From the NCBI RefSeq assembly GCF_020783315.1, contig NZ_CP086063.1, positions 744,001-808,000 on the forward strand: a DNA stretch of 64,000 nt, read 5' to 3'. The notes under the pieces are model-generated. The model did not search any database and was not told the DNA's origin. It was given only the letters and a program-made list of their open reading frames with translations. Position numbers and translations under genes: made by a program. Within the stretch, counting starts at the first letter, position 1. Each line of letters opens with the position of its first letter. This DNA is from Ferruginibacter lapsinanis (GTDB taxonomy: Bacteria > Bacteroidota > Bacteroidia > Chitinophagales > Chitinophagaceae). This document shows positions 35,417-44,472 of this stretch, one piece after another.

Positions 35417-37252
35417 TTGCCCGACATCATTCAATTATTACCGGATAACATTGCCAATCAGATAGCGGCTGGTGAAGTAATTCAGCGACCAGCCAGTGCT
35501 GTTAAAGAACTGTTAGAAAATGCCGTAGATGCAGGTGCTACTGAAATACAGCTGATTGTAACAGATGCAGGAAAATCACTTATACAGGTAATTGATAATG
35601 GTAAAGGCATGAGTGAAACTGATGCCAGAATGAGCTTCGAACGTCATGCTACTTCCAAGATAAAAAATATTGATGATCTCTTCCACATTAAAACAATGGG
35701 ATTCAGAGGAGAAGCTTTGGCAAGTATTGCGGCCGTTTCGCAGGTAGAGTTAAAAACAAAGAAAGCAGATGAACCGATAGGCACCTATATAGAAATAGAT
35801 AATAGTGTTGTAAAAAAACAGGAGCCGGTTGCAATGCAGACAGGTAGTAGCATCGCTATGAAAAATTTATTTTTCAACGTACCTGCCAGAAGAAATTTCT
35901 TAAAAAGTAATCCGTCAGAACTAAGACATATTGTTGATGAGTTTATCAGGGTTGCTATGGCTTTCCCGGATATTTTCTTTTCACTTACCTCTAACGGACA
36001 AGAAGTTTTTCATTTAGAGAGCGGTAGCCTTAAACAACGAATTGTACAGATACTGGGGAATAATTACAACGCCAAAATGGTAAGTGTAAATGAAGAAACC
36101 GATTACATGAATGTATATGGTTTTGTGGGCAAACCAGAAACAGCTAAGAAAACCAGGGGAGATCAATATTTTTTCGTGAACAATCGTTTTATTAAAAGTG
36201 CTTACCTGAACCATGCGGTGATGGGAGCTTTTGACGAAATGATCGGGAAAGACAGCTTTCCGATGTATGCATTATTTATCGATCTGGATCCATCACAAGT
36301 GGACATCAATGTTCATCCAACCAAACAGGAAATAAAATTCGAGGATGAGAAAATAATTTATGCTTTTGTTCAGAGTGCTGTAAAACATTCATTGGCACAA
36401 TTCAGCATTACACCAACGCTGGATTTTGAACTGGATTCAAATATTCAACACCTGGATGCTATAAGTAAACCTTTTACAGAAGAAAAAAAATCATCCGTTG
36501 CTTCTTCCTCTTTATATAACACATTTACTAAAAAGAATCAGGCGCATTTTATTGAGAACAGAAGTGAATTAAAACATTGGAAAGAATTTTATGAACCAGC
36601 TGCAGCAACTGGCAATGAGCAACAGGCAGTGGATAATAAAACAGCGGCAACAAATTTTTTACCGCTTACGCACCAGGCTCAACACACTTCAGATAAATTA
36701 ATTCAGTTACACAATACTTATATTGCAGTACAAACCAATAGCGGCTATTTGTTGATCCATCAGCAAAATGCGCATGAAAGAATTTTATATGAAAGATTTC
36801 TCAATGCTGTTGAAGGCAAACCTATTGCCACACAACGAAGCCTCTTTCCTGTAACTGTAGAATTAACACCTGCTGATGCCGCTGTTTTAAATGAGTTATT
36901 ACCCGACATGCTAACATTGGGATATCAACTGGAACCATTTGGCAGCAATACATTTGTAATACAAGGTACACCGGCCGATATTGAACAGGGCAGCGAAAAA
37001 AATGCTATCGAAAAAATGTTGGAACAATACAAACATTTCAGTACAGATCTAAAATATAGTAAGAGAGAAAAACTGATGCGTTCACTGGCATGGCAACAGG
37101 CTATAAAAGCAGGCACATCTTTAACAGAAAAAGAGATGTCAACATTGATCAACGATCTTTTTGCCTGTTCTTCTCCTAATATTACCCCTACGGGTAAACC
37201 AACCTACACAGAGTTTAAAAAAGCGGATCTGGACAAAATGTTTGGGAGATAA
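35417..37252 (+). CDS. mutL: DNA mismatch repair protein MutL (TTG start)
   Basis: This 611-residue MutL has a strong N-terminal GHKL ATPase: IIQLLPDNIANQIAAGEVIQ, NAVDAGATEIQL, DNGKGM and TMGFRGEALASIAAV. The N-terminus fits MutL precisely when the TTG at 35417 is used; no ATG is available, and AAAGGA lies just upstream. A dimerisation domain follows a low-complexity linker (about residues 345-430). The C-terminal segment HQQNAHERILYERF (from residue 448) stands where endonuclease-type MutLs have DQHAxHE. MutL couples mismatch recognition by MutS to strand excision. Confidence 0.96.
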   Translation: MPDIIQLLPDNIANQIAAGEVIQRPASAVKELLENAVDAGATEIQLIVTDAGKSLIQVIDNGKGMSETDARMSFERHATSKIKNIDDLFHIKTMGFRGEALASIAAVSQVELKTKKADEPIGTYIEIDNSVVKKQEPVAMQTGSSIAMKNLFFNVPARRNFLKSNPSELRHIVDEFIRVAMAFPDIFFSLTSNGQEVFHLESGSLKQRIVQILGNNYNAKMVSVNEETDYMNVYGFVGKPETAKKTRGDQYFFVNNRFIKSAYLNHAVMGAFDEMIGKDSFPMYALFIDLDPSQVDINVHPTKQEIKFEDEKIIYAFVQSAVKHSLAQFSITPTLDFELDSNIQHLDAISKPFTEEKKSSVASSSLYNTFTKKNQAHFIENRSELKHWKEFYEPAAATGNEQQAVDNKTAATNFLPLTHQAQHTSDKLIQLHNTYIAVQTNSGYLLIHQQNAHERILYERFLNAVEGKPIATQRSLFPVTVELTPADAAVLNELLPDMLTLGYQLEPFGSNTFVIQGTPADIEQGSEKNAIEKMLEQYKHFSTDLKYSKREKLMRSLAWQQAIKAGTSLTEKEMSTLINDLFACSSPNITPTGKPTYTEFKKADLDKMFGR

Positions 37253-37282
37253 AAAAGTCCCTGCATACCTAAATACAGGGAC
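37251..37282 (-). terminator. Rho-independent terminator for the 37315-40308 PKD gene
   Basis: Read on the minus strand, GTCCCTG and CAGGGAC pair across a 12-base loop and are followed by six T. It lies in the convergent gap with mutL. Confidence 0.8.
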
Positions 37283-37314
37283 CTACCTTACATTAAGAAA
37301 CCCAAAAACCGAGT

Positions 37315-40308
37315 TTATAATTTCTGGAATTTAGCGAAGCACACTTTATTTCCATAAATCAATTTAATTGTATAATATCCCGCTACTAAAGTTTCTGTGT
37401 TGATACTTACCACATTATTCCCAGCTAACCCTTGTTGATCTTTTTGCTGTACTAAAACATTTTGAATGTTGTATATATATGCATGTATCAATTCGGGGGC
37501 ATCCATTTGAACCGTTACATTTACCTGGTTGGTTACGGGATTTGGAATTGCCTGCAACTCACATCTGGTTGAGATACTTTCAATTTGTATAGCACTACAA
37601 TATTCTTTAACACATCCACCATTGGTTACAGCTTTCAGGCAAACATAATAATAACCGGTATCAGTAAAACTATACATCGGATTATTTTGATTCACTGTTA
37701 TACTATTGCTGCTGCCTGGTTTGAAGATCGTCCAGGTTTGTTGTTGTACAGGTACATTACTTACAGCATAGAAATAGATCTTATTAGACATATACTGATC
37801 TCTGCGATAACTGTAAGAAAGTTTCACGGTATCACAATTCACCGGTGGCGTAATTTTTATTGCCTTACAGGTTGTAGATGCACAGTTTGTATTTTTGTAT
37901 GCTGTCAAACAAACCTGATATGTTCCATATTCAGCAAATTGATGACTACTGATAACATCATGGCTTCCCATTCCGTCGCCAAATGTCCAGGTATATTGAA
38001 TATCATTACTTTGATTAGCCGGTATAAAATAATACAGCTGATTAACCGAAGATGGTTGATAGGTGAACAAAGATAACTGACTGCAATTGATAGGAGGAGG
38101 CGGAACCGTTACTGTAACTGAATCGCATTTATATTTTACACATCCTATTCCATATTCAACTCTGAGACAAACATAATATTTACCCGCTTGTGCATATTCA
38201 TGTATTGCATTCCAGGATGTAGCATTTGCAGAACCATCGCCAAAACTCCAGATCGCACTAACTCCTGTTGTTGGTAATACTGTGGTGTTGGTGAAATTTA
38301 TTTTCTTGCTGTTGGTTGCATCTTTTACCCAACTATATGTGGGAACAAAATCACATGGTGGCGGTGGAACAGTTATTGTGATCGAATCGCATTTATATTT
38401 TACACATCCTGATCCATATTCAATTCTGAGACAAACATAATATTTACCTGTTTGCACATATTCATGTGTTGCATTCCAGGATGTAACATTTGCAGAACCA
38501 TCACCAAAACTCCAGGTTGCAAGACCATTAATATTTGTTATTGTTGGTAATATTGTTGTGTTAGTGAAGTATATTTTTTTATTATTAACCGAATCTTTTT
38601 TCCATGTATATGTGGGAACAAAATCACATGGTGGCGGAGGAACAGTTACTGTGATCGAATCGCATTTATATTTTACACAGTTACTGCCTGACTGAATTCT
38701 AACACATACATAATATTTACCGGGCTGAGTATATTCATGCGTTGCACTCCAGGATGTAACATTCGCTGAGCCATCACCAAAGCTCCAGGTTGCACTGATA
38801 TTTGCTGTTGTTGGCGGCACTGTAGTATTAGTGAAATATATTTTTTTATTATTAAGAGAATCCTTTTTCCATGTATATCCGGGCACGAAATCACATGGTA
38901 CAGGAGGATTTGCTAAAGTAATTGAATCGCATTTATATTTCACACAAGTAGCACTTAATTGAACTCTAAGGCACACATAGTATTTACCCGGCTGACTATA
39001 TTCATGCGTCACATTCCATCCTGTAACAGCCGCGGAAGTATCACCAAAAATCCATGTTGTAAGTACATTGGTTCCGGTGCCGGCAGCAAGTGTTGTGTTT
39101 GTAAATTTTATTTTTAAAGTATTGCTACTATCTGTTACCCAGGTGAAAGATGGCACAAAATCACAAGGAGATACAACAGTTATAGTTTTACAAGTATCTT
39201 TAATGCAACCTGTTAGTTGAGCACTGCTGTTACGTTTTATTATTCGCAAACAAACTGTGTAGTTACCCGCCTGACTGAATGTATGTGCCGGATTTACTTC
39301 AGTAGAGTATGTACCATCGCCAAAACTCCATCTGACAGAATCAGTTGAGGTCAACCCCGCTGTAGCATTCGTAAAGTTTATTCTTGTGTTCAATGTTGCA
39401 TTGGCAACCCATGTAAAATCGGGAACTATCGTGCATGCAGGAGTTACTATTTCTATTGTTTTACAGAATGTCTGGCTGCATTCAGGGTCGGTTGAAAATA
39501 ATTTTTTTCTTTTTACTTTTAAACAAACAGTATATGTTCCTGACTGACTGTACACATGAGCAGGGTTCCAATCCTTAGAATAAGTTCCATCACCAAAACT
39601 CCAATAAAGACTATCCGAAGTATTTAACGGCAATGTAGCATTAGCAAAATAAACTTTATTGGAAATAGCAGGGTCTTTCTGCCAATTGAAATCAACCTTC
39701 AAATCGCAAGGTTTAACGATCGTTATCTCAGTACATACTTCCCTTACACATGATGTGGTATTAGATGTTGTACTCCGTTTTTTTATTAACAAACAAACTT
39801 TATAAACACCTGCTGAAGTATAGGTATGAGTCGCATTAATATCTCCCGAATGCGTCCCATCACCAAACATCCACGAAATTGAATCGTTGGCATTAATTGA
39901 ATAAGAAGTATTCGTAAATTTTATTGTAAGATAATTAGATGCATCAACAGCATAAGTAAATTGCGGTACTACACAATCTTGCTGAAAGGTGATCTCTTTA
40001 GTTACAGAGTCTCTGCAAAGTTCAACCCCGTTCGGATTTCTTTTGATCTGGTAATGAGTTACCGTAAAAGTTCCGCCTGCGGCAGGATAAGTATTATACG
40101 GCGATATGGCATCACTGTAATGACCATCGCCAAAAGACCAGTAATGCCGAACATAGGGAGTATCCCCAATTACATCCGGTATGAACTTAGCCGTATTTCC
40201 CGATGAATTCCAGGTAAAATTTGCATTGCAGATAACGGTAGTTTGTGCTACTGCAGAAAAAGCAAATACACTAAAACAAAATAAGATAAGTGGTAATATT
40301 CTTTTCAT
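37315..40308 (-). CDS. Secreted protein of about ten PKD modules with type-A T9SS sorting domain
   Basis: This 997-residue protein has a signal peptide (LPLILFCFSVFAFSAVAQ), about ten PKD-like modules and a C-terminal T9SS sorting domain (LQAIPNPVTNQVNVTVQMDA to VCFAKFQKL). Modules carry W-x-F-G-D-G and end in a Cys-rich KYKCDSITV or C-x-x-x-C pattern. Four consecutive central modules are near copies (about 88-91 residues each), sharing segments such as PPPCDFVPTYTWKKD and GKYYVCLRIEYG. The protein should be exported to the cell surface. ATG 40306-40308 is preferred because the signal peptide begins there; the upstream codons add nine atypical residues. A terminator follows. Confidence 0.9.
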   Translation of the reverse strand: MKRILPLILFCFSVFAFSAVAQTTVICNANFTWNSSGNTAKFIPDVIGDTPYVRHYWSFGDGHYSDAISPYNTYPAAGGTFTVTHYQIKRNPNGVELCRDSVTKEITFQQDCVVPQFTYAVDASNYLTIKFTNTSYSINANDSISWMFGDGTHSGDINATHTYTSAGVYKVCLLIKKRSTTSNTTSCVREVCTEITIVKPCDLKVDFNWQKDPAISNKVYFANATLPLNTSDSLYWSFGDGTYSKDWNPAHVYSQSGTYTVCLKVKRKKLFSTDPECSQTFCKTIEIVTPACTIVPDFTWVANATLNTRINFTNATAGLTSTDSVRWSFGDGTYSTEVNPAHTFSQAGNYTVCLRIIKRNSSAQLTGCIKDTCKTITVVSPCDFVPSFTWVTDSSNTLKIKFTNTTLAAGTGTNVLTTWIFGDTSAAVTGWNVTHEYSQPGKYYVCLRVQLSATCVKYKCDSITLANPPVPCDFVPGYTWKKDSLNNKKIYFTNTTVPPTTANISATWSFGDGSANVTSWSATHEYTQPGKYYVCVRIQSGSNCVKYKCDSITVTVPPPPCDFVPTYTWKKDSVNNKKIYFTNTTILPTITNINGLATWSFGDGSANVTSWNATHEYVQTGKYYVCLRIEYGSGCVKYKCDSITITVPPPPCDFVPTYSWVKDATNSKKINFTNTTVLPTTGVSAIWSFGDGSANATSWNAIHEYAQAGKYYVCLRVEYGIGCVKYKCDSVTVTVPPPPINCSQLSLFTYQPSSVNQLYYFIPANQSNDIQYTWTFGDGMGSHDVISSHQFAEYGTYQVCLTAYKNTNCASTTCKAIKITPPVNCDTVKLSYSYRRDQYMSNKIYFYAVSNVPVQQQTWTIFKPGSSNSITVNQNNPMYSFTDTGYYYVCLKAVTNGGCVKEYCSAIQIESISTRCELQAIPNPVTNQVNVTVQMDAPELIHAYIYNIQNVLVQQKDQQGLAGNNVVSINTETLVAGYYTIKLIYGNKVCFAKFQKL
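38090..39170 (-). repeat. Four tandem coding repeats of about 264-273 bp
   Basis: The word AATCGCATTTATATTT recurs at 38121, 38385, 38658 and 38925, giving periods of 264, 273 and 267 bases, always multiples of three. Adjacent sequence (PPP-CDFVP and GKYYVC-coding) is also nearly identical, so the modules duplicated recently and in frame. Confidence 0.85.
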
Positions 40309-40402
40309 AACAATCGTTTTTGGTTTTATAGGCAAAACAAGATATTGGCACCTTAATGGAGATACCGCATTTGTTATGAATGTTGCTTACGGAAAAAATA
40401 TT

Positions 40403-41794
40403 TTAATTTTTGTTTCTTATATCCTGTAAAAAATGTTCTACAGAGCGACGAACAATTGAAGCCTTCCCTTGAAAATTATTAGCTAATACTGAGAATATCA
40501 ATAACTTATTCTTTTTTGTGATCAAAAAACCACTCAGGCAAGACTGATTAGACATAGAACCGGTTTTGGCATATATATAGCCACTGTCAGCAGTAAAGTA
40601 ATTCTTTAGGGACCCCTCGTCGCCTGTTGGTAATATTCTTTTTAAACGCTCCAACCCAAATTCATTTTTCATCTTATTTAAAACATAGACAAATGATTGG
40701 GGGGTAAATAAATTATATCGACTTAATCCGCTACCATCCACCCATCTTGGTTTCTGAGGAATATCTTTCAGATCATTATTCAATAAAGTATCAATGATCA
40801 TACCATCGCTCATATACCCAAGTTTTTCATTGCTTACCATTAACAAAGTTTGTTCAGCAAAAAAATTATCGCTGTTGTACATCATTGGTTTGAAGAGAGA
40901 GTCGGAAGGTTGGGAATGAATTACCGTATATTTTTTTATGTCTGAAGAGTTTTCAAATTTATAAGCTCCACCAAAATAATTTACTTTTTTATGACCACCT
41001 ACACATCTTTCTTTCGTTTTTGAAAAATAATAATTGCAAAGAGTATCATTTAAAAGCATTATTCCACCAGCCAATGAATTTGTAATAAAAGGAATTGTTT
41101 GCTTTTTAAAATTTGATTCTGTAGCAGTCGGGATAAAAGTATTTTGTAATGGTTTCCGCTTTAATGTAAATTTTATTCCCTCAATTGGTTTGCTAAGGTT
41201 AAGGTCATTTTTAAAAAGTGACGGCAAAACATTTACTACCTGATCTTCTAAAAAAAATCTAGCCGCATTTCCATAAACAGGCATAGGGTTTTTTTCTATC
41301 ATATAATCTTCATTATAATCATCCCAAGCCCAGCCTTTGCCATATTTTTCTTCTCTCCAAATCGAATCAATTATATACTGAAAAAAACAGACTGATTTAT
41401 AATTCGCTTTTAAAAAATCAAGTACGGGTTGTTTTGTAAAATCCGGGTGAAGAAAAGTTGGATCACCAGAAGGAATTGCATTGCAAATTGTATCATTTCC
41501 AGTAATTCTCAAGCCTACCAAACTATCTCCCAAATATTTCATCCCTGCATACAGCGTAAACAGTTTTGTATTAGATGCCGGTATAAAATACTTTTCGGCA
41601 TTATAATTATACCAATACTTGTTTGTAGCAGGTTCGTAAATACTTATACCAATATGCCCGGTACTGATCAAGGAATCCTGAAACAAAATTTTGTCTGTAG
41701 TTGCTGATATTTTTTGTGAAACAGAACAAGAAGAGAGAAAAACAAAAAATGAAAAACAAAAAATGAAAAATGTTTTTGGAAACAATGCTCTCAT
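40403..41794 (-). CDS. dacB: D-alanyl-D-alanine carboxypeptidase/endopeptidase (DacB, PBP4-type, S13)
   Basis: This 463-residue exported protein has a lipoprotein-like signal (FCFSFFVFLSSCS, Cys at 23). The penicillin-binding motifs are SNTK (Ser74-Lys77), SDN (in MYNSDNFFAEQ) and KTG (in YAKTGSMSN). It matches the S13 family of DD-carboxypeptidases/endopeptidases that trim peptidoglycan cross-links in the periplasm. The substrate-site sequence WVDGSGLSRYNLFTPQ is also typical. The start ATG 41792-41794 is close to an AT-rich repeated stretch. It follows the arginase-fold gene on the same strand after 26 bases, likely in one transcript. Confidence 0.92.
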   Translation of the reverse strand: MRALFPKTFFIFCFSFFVFLSSCSVSQKISATTDKILFQDSLISTGHIGISIYEPATNKYWYNYNAEKYFIPASNTKLFTLYAGMKYLGDSLVGLRITGNDTICNAIPSGDPTFLHPDFTKQPVLDFLKANYKSVCFFQYIIDSIWREEKYGKGWAWDDYNEDYMIEKNPMPVYGNAARFFLEDQVVNVLPSLFKNDLNLSKPIEGIKFTLKRKPLQNTFIPTATESNFKKQTIPFITNSLAGGIMLLNDTLCNYYFSKTKERCVGGHKKVNYFGGAYKFENSSDIKKYTVIHSQPSDSLFKPMMYNSDNFFAEQTLLMVSNEKLGYMSDGMIIDTLLNNDLKDIPQKPRWVDGSGLSRYNLFTPQSFVYVLNKMKNEFGLERLKRILPTGDEGSLKNYFTADSGYIYAKTGSMSNQSCLSGFLITKKNKLLIFSVLANNFQGKASIVRRSVEHFLQDIRNKN

Positions 41795-41820
41795 AATTTT
41801 TAATTTTTCATTATTAATTT

Positions 41821-42948
41821 TTAATTACGCTCCTGTGCTCTCAACCAACGTTCGGGCATTTCATTATGACTGGCAGTGAGGTAATCGTTATAACTGCAGG
41901 GAATGAATTTTTTATCCGGCAACTGCATCCACCATCTGCCTGATTTACGGCTTTGTAAAAAAACGGTATCTACTTCAGCAAACACTGTATTGAATTCATT
42001 AAAGTGTACCCTGTCTTCCAGCATCGCCTCTTGTTTACAACGGCTTTTACCATCAATAAAATACCATAATACCTGAGCGATCTGTTTAGCCGTCAGTTCA
42101 GCAATATCGGCCTGTGTATTATATCCGTAGATACCAAAAGTGCTCAATACATTACTCATTCCTGCATAACGTGCTAGCATACAAGCTTCTTCACCTGTAA
42201 ATCCATTCGGACTGCAATCGTTGGCAGGCGCATCACTATATTTTATAGCACTAATATCAAAACTTAATAAATTGGTATTACGCAATACCGGCTCTATTTC
42301 TTCCATATTCTCTTTTGCCATCCCCACTCTAAAACAATCAAATCTTAACTTATCCATTGTTTCCAGCATACGTGGATGAACCAGGTAACTCTGAAATCCT
42401 ACATGATTATAATGCTTTACCCAATTCGGCTCTCCGGTAAGCATTTCCAGTAAAAAATTTTCGCTCCTGAGCGGACTCTCTCCCTTTAAATTGATAGTGG
42501 CATCAATACAGGTTGCCTCTACTGTTTTTTGTAAATGCTGATAGGCAAAATATTGCGCCAATGTAATATCATGCGATCCGCCAAGAATCACAATTGTTTT
42601 ATTCAGTCGAAGCAACTCTCCAATCACTGTTTTAACAGCCGCATAACTATCATTTAATGATGCCCCCGATTTAACATTTCCCAGATCAGCAATTTTTACA
42701 TCTGTATGCCAGTAATGTAGTTGATACAATTGCTTCCTGATGGCATCCGGGGTATCTGTACCGGAATTAAACCCACCGCTGCCCCTGGCTTCTCCTACAC
42801 CCACCAATACAATATCTATTTCAGTCAAATCAGGTAATTCACCCTCATAAATAGCCATGTGTTTGGCCAGTTGTCCATCATTATATCCGTTGTCATCATT
42901 AATTGCGCTAATGTGAATGGGTAGTAAGAAATCATGCAGGTCGTACAT
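41821..42948 (-). CDS. Arginase/formimidoylglutamase-fold protein with degraded metal ligands
   Basis: This ~376-residue ureohydrolase-fold protein contains VLVGVGEARGSGG, TPDAIRKQLYQL and VILGGSHDITLAQYFAY. The canonical DAHxD is replaced by DATIN (CIDATINLK) and the SxDxDxxDP motif by SFDISAIKYSDAP. Three of the six usual manganese ligands are thus lost (His to Thr, Asp to Asn, Asp to Ser). The fold is recognisable, but arginase or formimidoylglutamase activity is doubtful. ATG 42946-42948 is preferred because an exact -7 box (TAAGTTTG, 42967-42974 on this strand) lies 18 bases before it. An ATG at 43000-43002 would leave only 30 bases to the divergent pheS. Confidence 0.8.
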   Translation of the reverse strand: MYDLHDFLLPIHISAINDDNGYNDGQLAKHMAIYEGELPDLTEIDIVLVGVGEARGSGGFNSGTDTPDAIRKQLYQLHYWHTDVKIADLGNVKSGASLNDSYAAVKTVIGELLRLNKTIVILGGSHDITLAQYFAYQHLQKTVEATCIDATINLKGESPLRSENFLLEMLTGEPNWVKHYNHVGFQSYLVHPRMLETMDKLRFDCFRVGMAKENMEEIEPVLRNTNLLSFDISAIKYSDAPANDCSPNGFTGEEACMLARYAGMSNVLSTFGIYGYNTQADIAELTAKQIAQVLWYFIDGKSRCKQEAMLEDRVHFNEFNTVFAEVDTVFLQSRKSGRWWMQLPDKKFIPCSYNDYLTASHNEMPERWLRAQERN

Positions 42949-42966
42949 CCGTCGATTAATTTGCAG

Positions 42967-42974
42967 CAAACTTA
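42967..42974 (-). promoter_or_regulatory. -7 box (TAAGTTTG) for the arginase-fold gene
   Basis: This minus-strand exact TAnnTTTG match lies 18 bases before ATG 42948; the same spacing is seen for serS. It supports the shorter start. Confidence 0.45.
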
Positions 42975-43020
42975 GCAAATTGTATTGATAGCCGTTACTC
43001 ATCCGCAATAAACATTTCCG

Positions 43021-43028
43021 TATTTTTG
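43021..43028 (+). promoter_or_regulatory. -7 box (TATTTTTG) four bases before the pheS ATG
   Basis: This exact TAnnTTTG match ends four bases before ATG 43033. If it is the promoter, the message starts at or beside the AUG (leaderless). No -33 word was found at 20 bases. Confidence 0.45.
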
Positions 43029-43032
43029 CGTT

Positions 43033-44064
43033 ATGGAAACATTGTTACAACAGATAGAGAAATATAAAACAGAGATCAAAGATTTTGTTGCTCAAAAATC
43101 AGATGAGGTAGAGAGTTTCAGAATAAAATATTTAGGTACCAAAGGTTTGGTGAAAGAAGTGATGGGTGAAATGAAAAATGTAGCTGCTGATAAGAAACGG
43201 GAATTTGGCCAGCTACTGAACGAATTTAAATTATTTGCAGAAGCCAAATATGATGAATTAAAAGCAACAACAGGCAATGAACAACTGGCAATGGATAGTT
43301 CAATTGACTTATCACTTCCGGCCGATCCGCTACCGCTGGGTTCAAGACATCCGATCAGTTTGGTTCGAAATCAAATCGTTTCTATTTTTCAAAGATTGGG
43401 ATTTGCCGTGGCAGAAGGACCTGAGATCGAAGATGACTGGCACAATTTTACTGCATTAAATTTACCCGAAAATCATCCTGCACGTGATATGCAGGACACC
43501 TTCTATATCTCACAAAACCCCGATTGGCTTTTGCGTACACACACCAGCAGTGTGCAGGTACGTGAAATGGAAAAAGGAAATTTACCAATAAGAATTATTT
43601 GTCCGGGTAGAGTATACAGAAATGAAACGATCAGTGCCAGGGCCCATTGTTTTTTTCACCAGGTAGAAGGACTATACATTGCTGAAAATGTTTCATTCGC
43701 CGATCTGAAACAAACACTTTACTTTTTTGTACAGGAAATGTTTGGAAAAGATGTAAAGGTTCGTTTTCGTCCTAGCTATTTTCCTTTTACAGAACCCAGC
43801 GCCGAAATGGATATCAGTTGTTTGATCTGCGGAGGCAGTGGTTGCAACGTGTGTAAAAAAACTGGTTGGGTAGAAATTTTAGGCTGCGGCATGGTGCACC
43901 CTAATTTATTAGAGAATTGTGGTATCGACAGTACAAAATATACCGGCTTTGCTTTTGGCATGGGTGTAGAAAGAATTACAATGCTTAAATACCAGATCAA
44001 AGACCTGCGATTATTTAGTGAAAATGACGTAAGATTTCTGAAACAATTTACCTCTGCCATTTAG
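43033..44064 (+). CDS. pheS: Phenylalanyl-tRNA synthetase alpha subunit
   Basis: PheS pairs with PheT to charge tRNA-Phe. The 343-residue protein has the N-terminal coiled-coil (EKYKTEIKDFVAQKSDEVES) and a class II core with HPISLVRNQIVSIF, GPEIEDDWHNFTALNLPENH and ARDMQDTFYIS. It also has LLRTHTSSVQVR, RVYRNETISARAHCFFHQVEG, the metal/ATP-site CGMVHP and motif 3 GFAFGMGVERITMLKY. pheT is not adjacent, so the subunits are encoded apart. A terminator follows the stop. Confidence 0.97.
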   Translation: METLLQQIEKYKTEIKDFVAQKSDEVESFRIKYLGTKGLVKEVMGEMKNVAADKKREFGQLLNEFKLFAEAKYDELKATTGNEQLAMDSSIDLSLPADPLPLGSRHPISLVRNQIVSIFQRLGFAVAEGPEIEDDWHNFTALNLPENHPARDMQDTFYISQNPDWLLRTHTSSVQVREMEKGNLPIRIICPGRVYRNETISARAHCFFHQVEGLYIAENVSFADLKQTLYFFVQEMFGKDVKVRFRPSYFPFTEPSAEMDISCLICGGSGCNVCKKTGWVEILGCGMVHPNLLENCGIDSTKYTGFAFGMGVERITMLKYQIKDLRLFSENDVRFLKQFTSAI

Positions 44065-44090
44065 ATTGTTTTAAAAAACAAAATTTGTTT

Positions 44091-44118
44091 ACCTCCCAAA
44101 TCGGGAGGTATTTTTTTG
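44091..44118 (+). terminator. Rho-independent terminator after pheS
   Basis: ACCTCCC and GGGAGGT form a 7-bp stem with a 5-base loop, followed by ATTTTTTTG. The signal is clear. Confidence 0.9.
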
Positions 44119-44215
44119 CCTTTTGTCCCAAAAAGTACACTAAGTAATGTTACGAACTAAATCTCTAAAAGAATGATTATCAATTAAATATAAAAAAGAA
44201 AAAAAATATAAAAAA

Positions 44216-44236
44216 AACGTGTATTTTATACACGTT
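44216..44236. promoter_or_regulatory. Palindrome overlapping the -33 region of the large surface-protein gene
   Basis: AACGTGTAT and ATACACGTT form a perfect 9-bp inverted repeat around TTT. It sits 17 bases before a TATATTTG -7 box, exactly where the -33 contact would be, so it could be a repressor or activator site. Confidence 0.5.
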
Positions 44237-44253
44237 AAATTGGAATTTCGTTT

Positions 44254-44261
44254 TATATTTG
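44254..44261 (+). promoter_or_regulatory. -7 box (TATATTTG) of the large surface-protein gene
   Basis: This exact -7 match has an A-tract and a palindrome upstream and about 210 bases of leader downstream. Confidence 0.5.
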
Positions 44262-44472
44262 TTTCCGTCTACCCATAAAAACGATTGCTATATATCCAAA
44301 TAGATTGCCATCCTGTATCCTGCGTTTAACGACAGACTATTGCTAGAATTATTCTAATTTTTAATATACAAATTAATTATACAGAAAATCAACAAATTAA
44401 CTAACGGTTATGTGTAGTTGATATTTGTATATCTAAGACAATTTAAACCTGAATCTAAAACGATAAACTTGT

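Larger units (their letters stand above)
44119..44472. other. Intergenic region upstream of the 9.2-kb gene
   Basis: This 354-base AT-rich stretch has no gene. It contains a long A-tract (about 44190-44217), a 9-bp-stem palindrome at 44216-44236, a TAnnTTTG match at 44254-44261, and then about 210 bases of presumptive 5' leader before ATG 44473. The leader is by far the longest in the window. No known riboswitch pattern was recognised in it. Confidence 0.6.

Noticed and set aside
44262..44472. Known riboswitch in the long leader of the giant gene
   Set aside because: No recognisable conserved core (TPP, cobalamin, SAM, preQ1 or similar) was seen; a covariance-model search would settle it.
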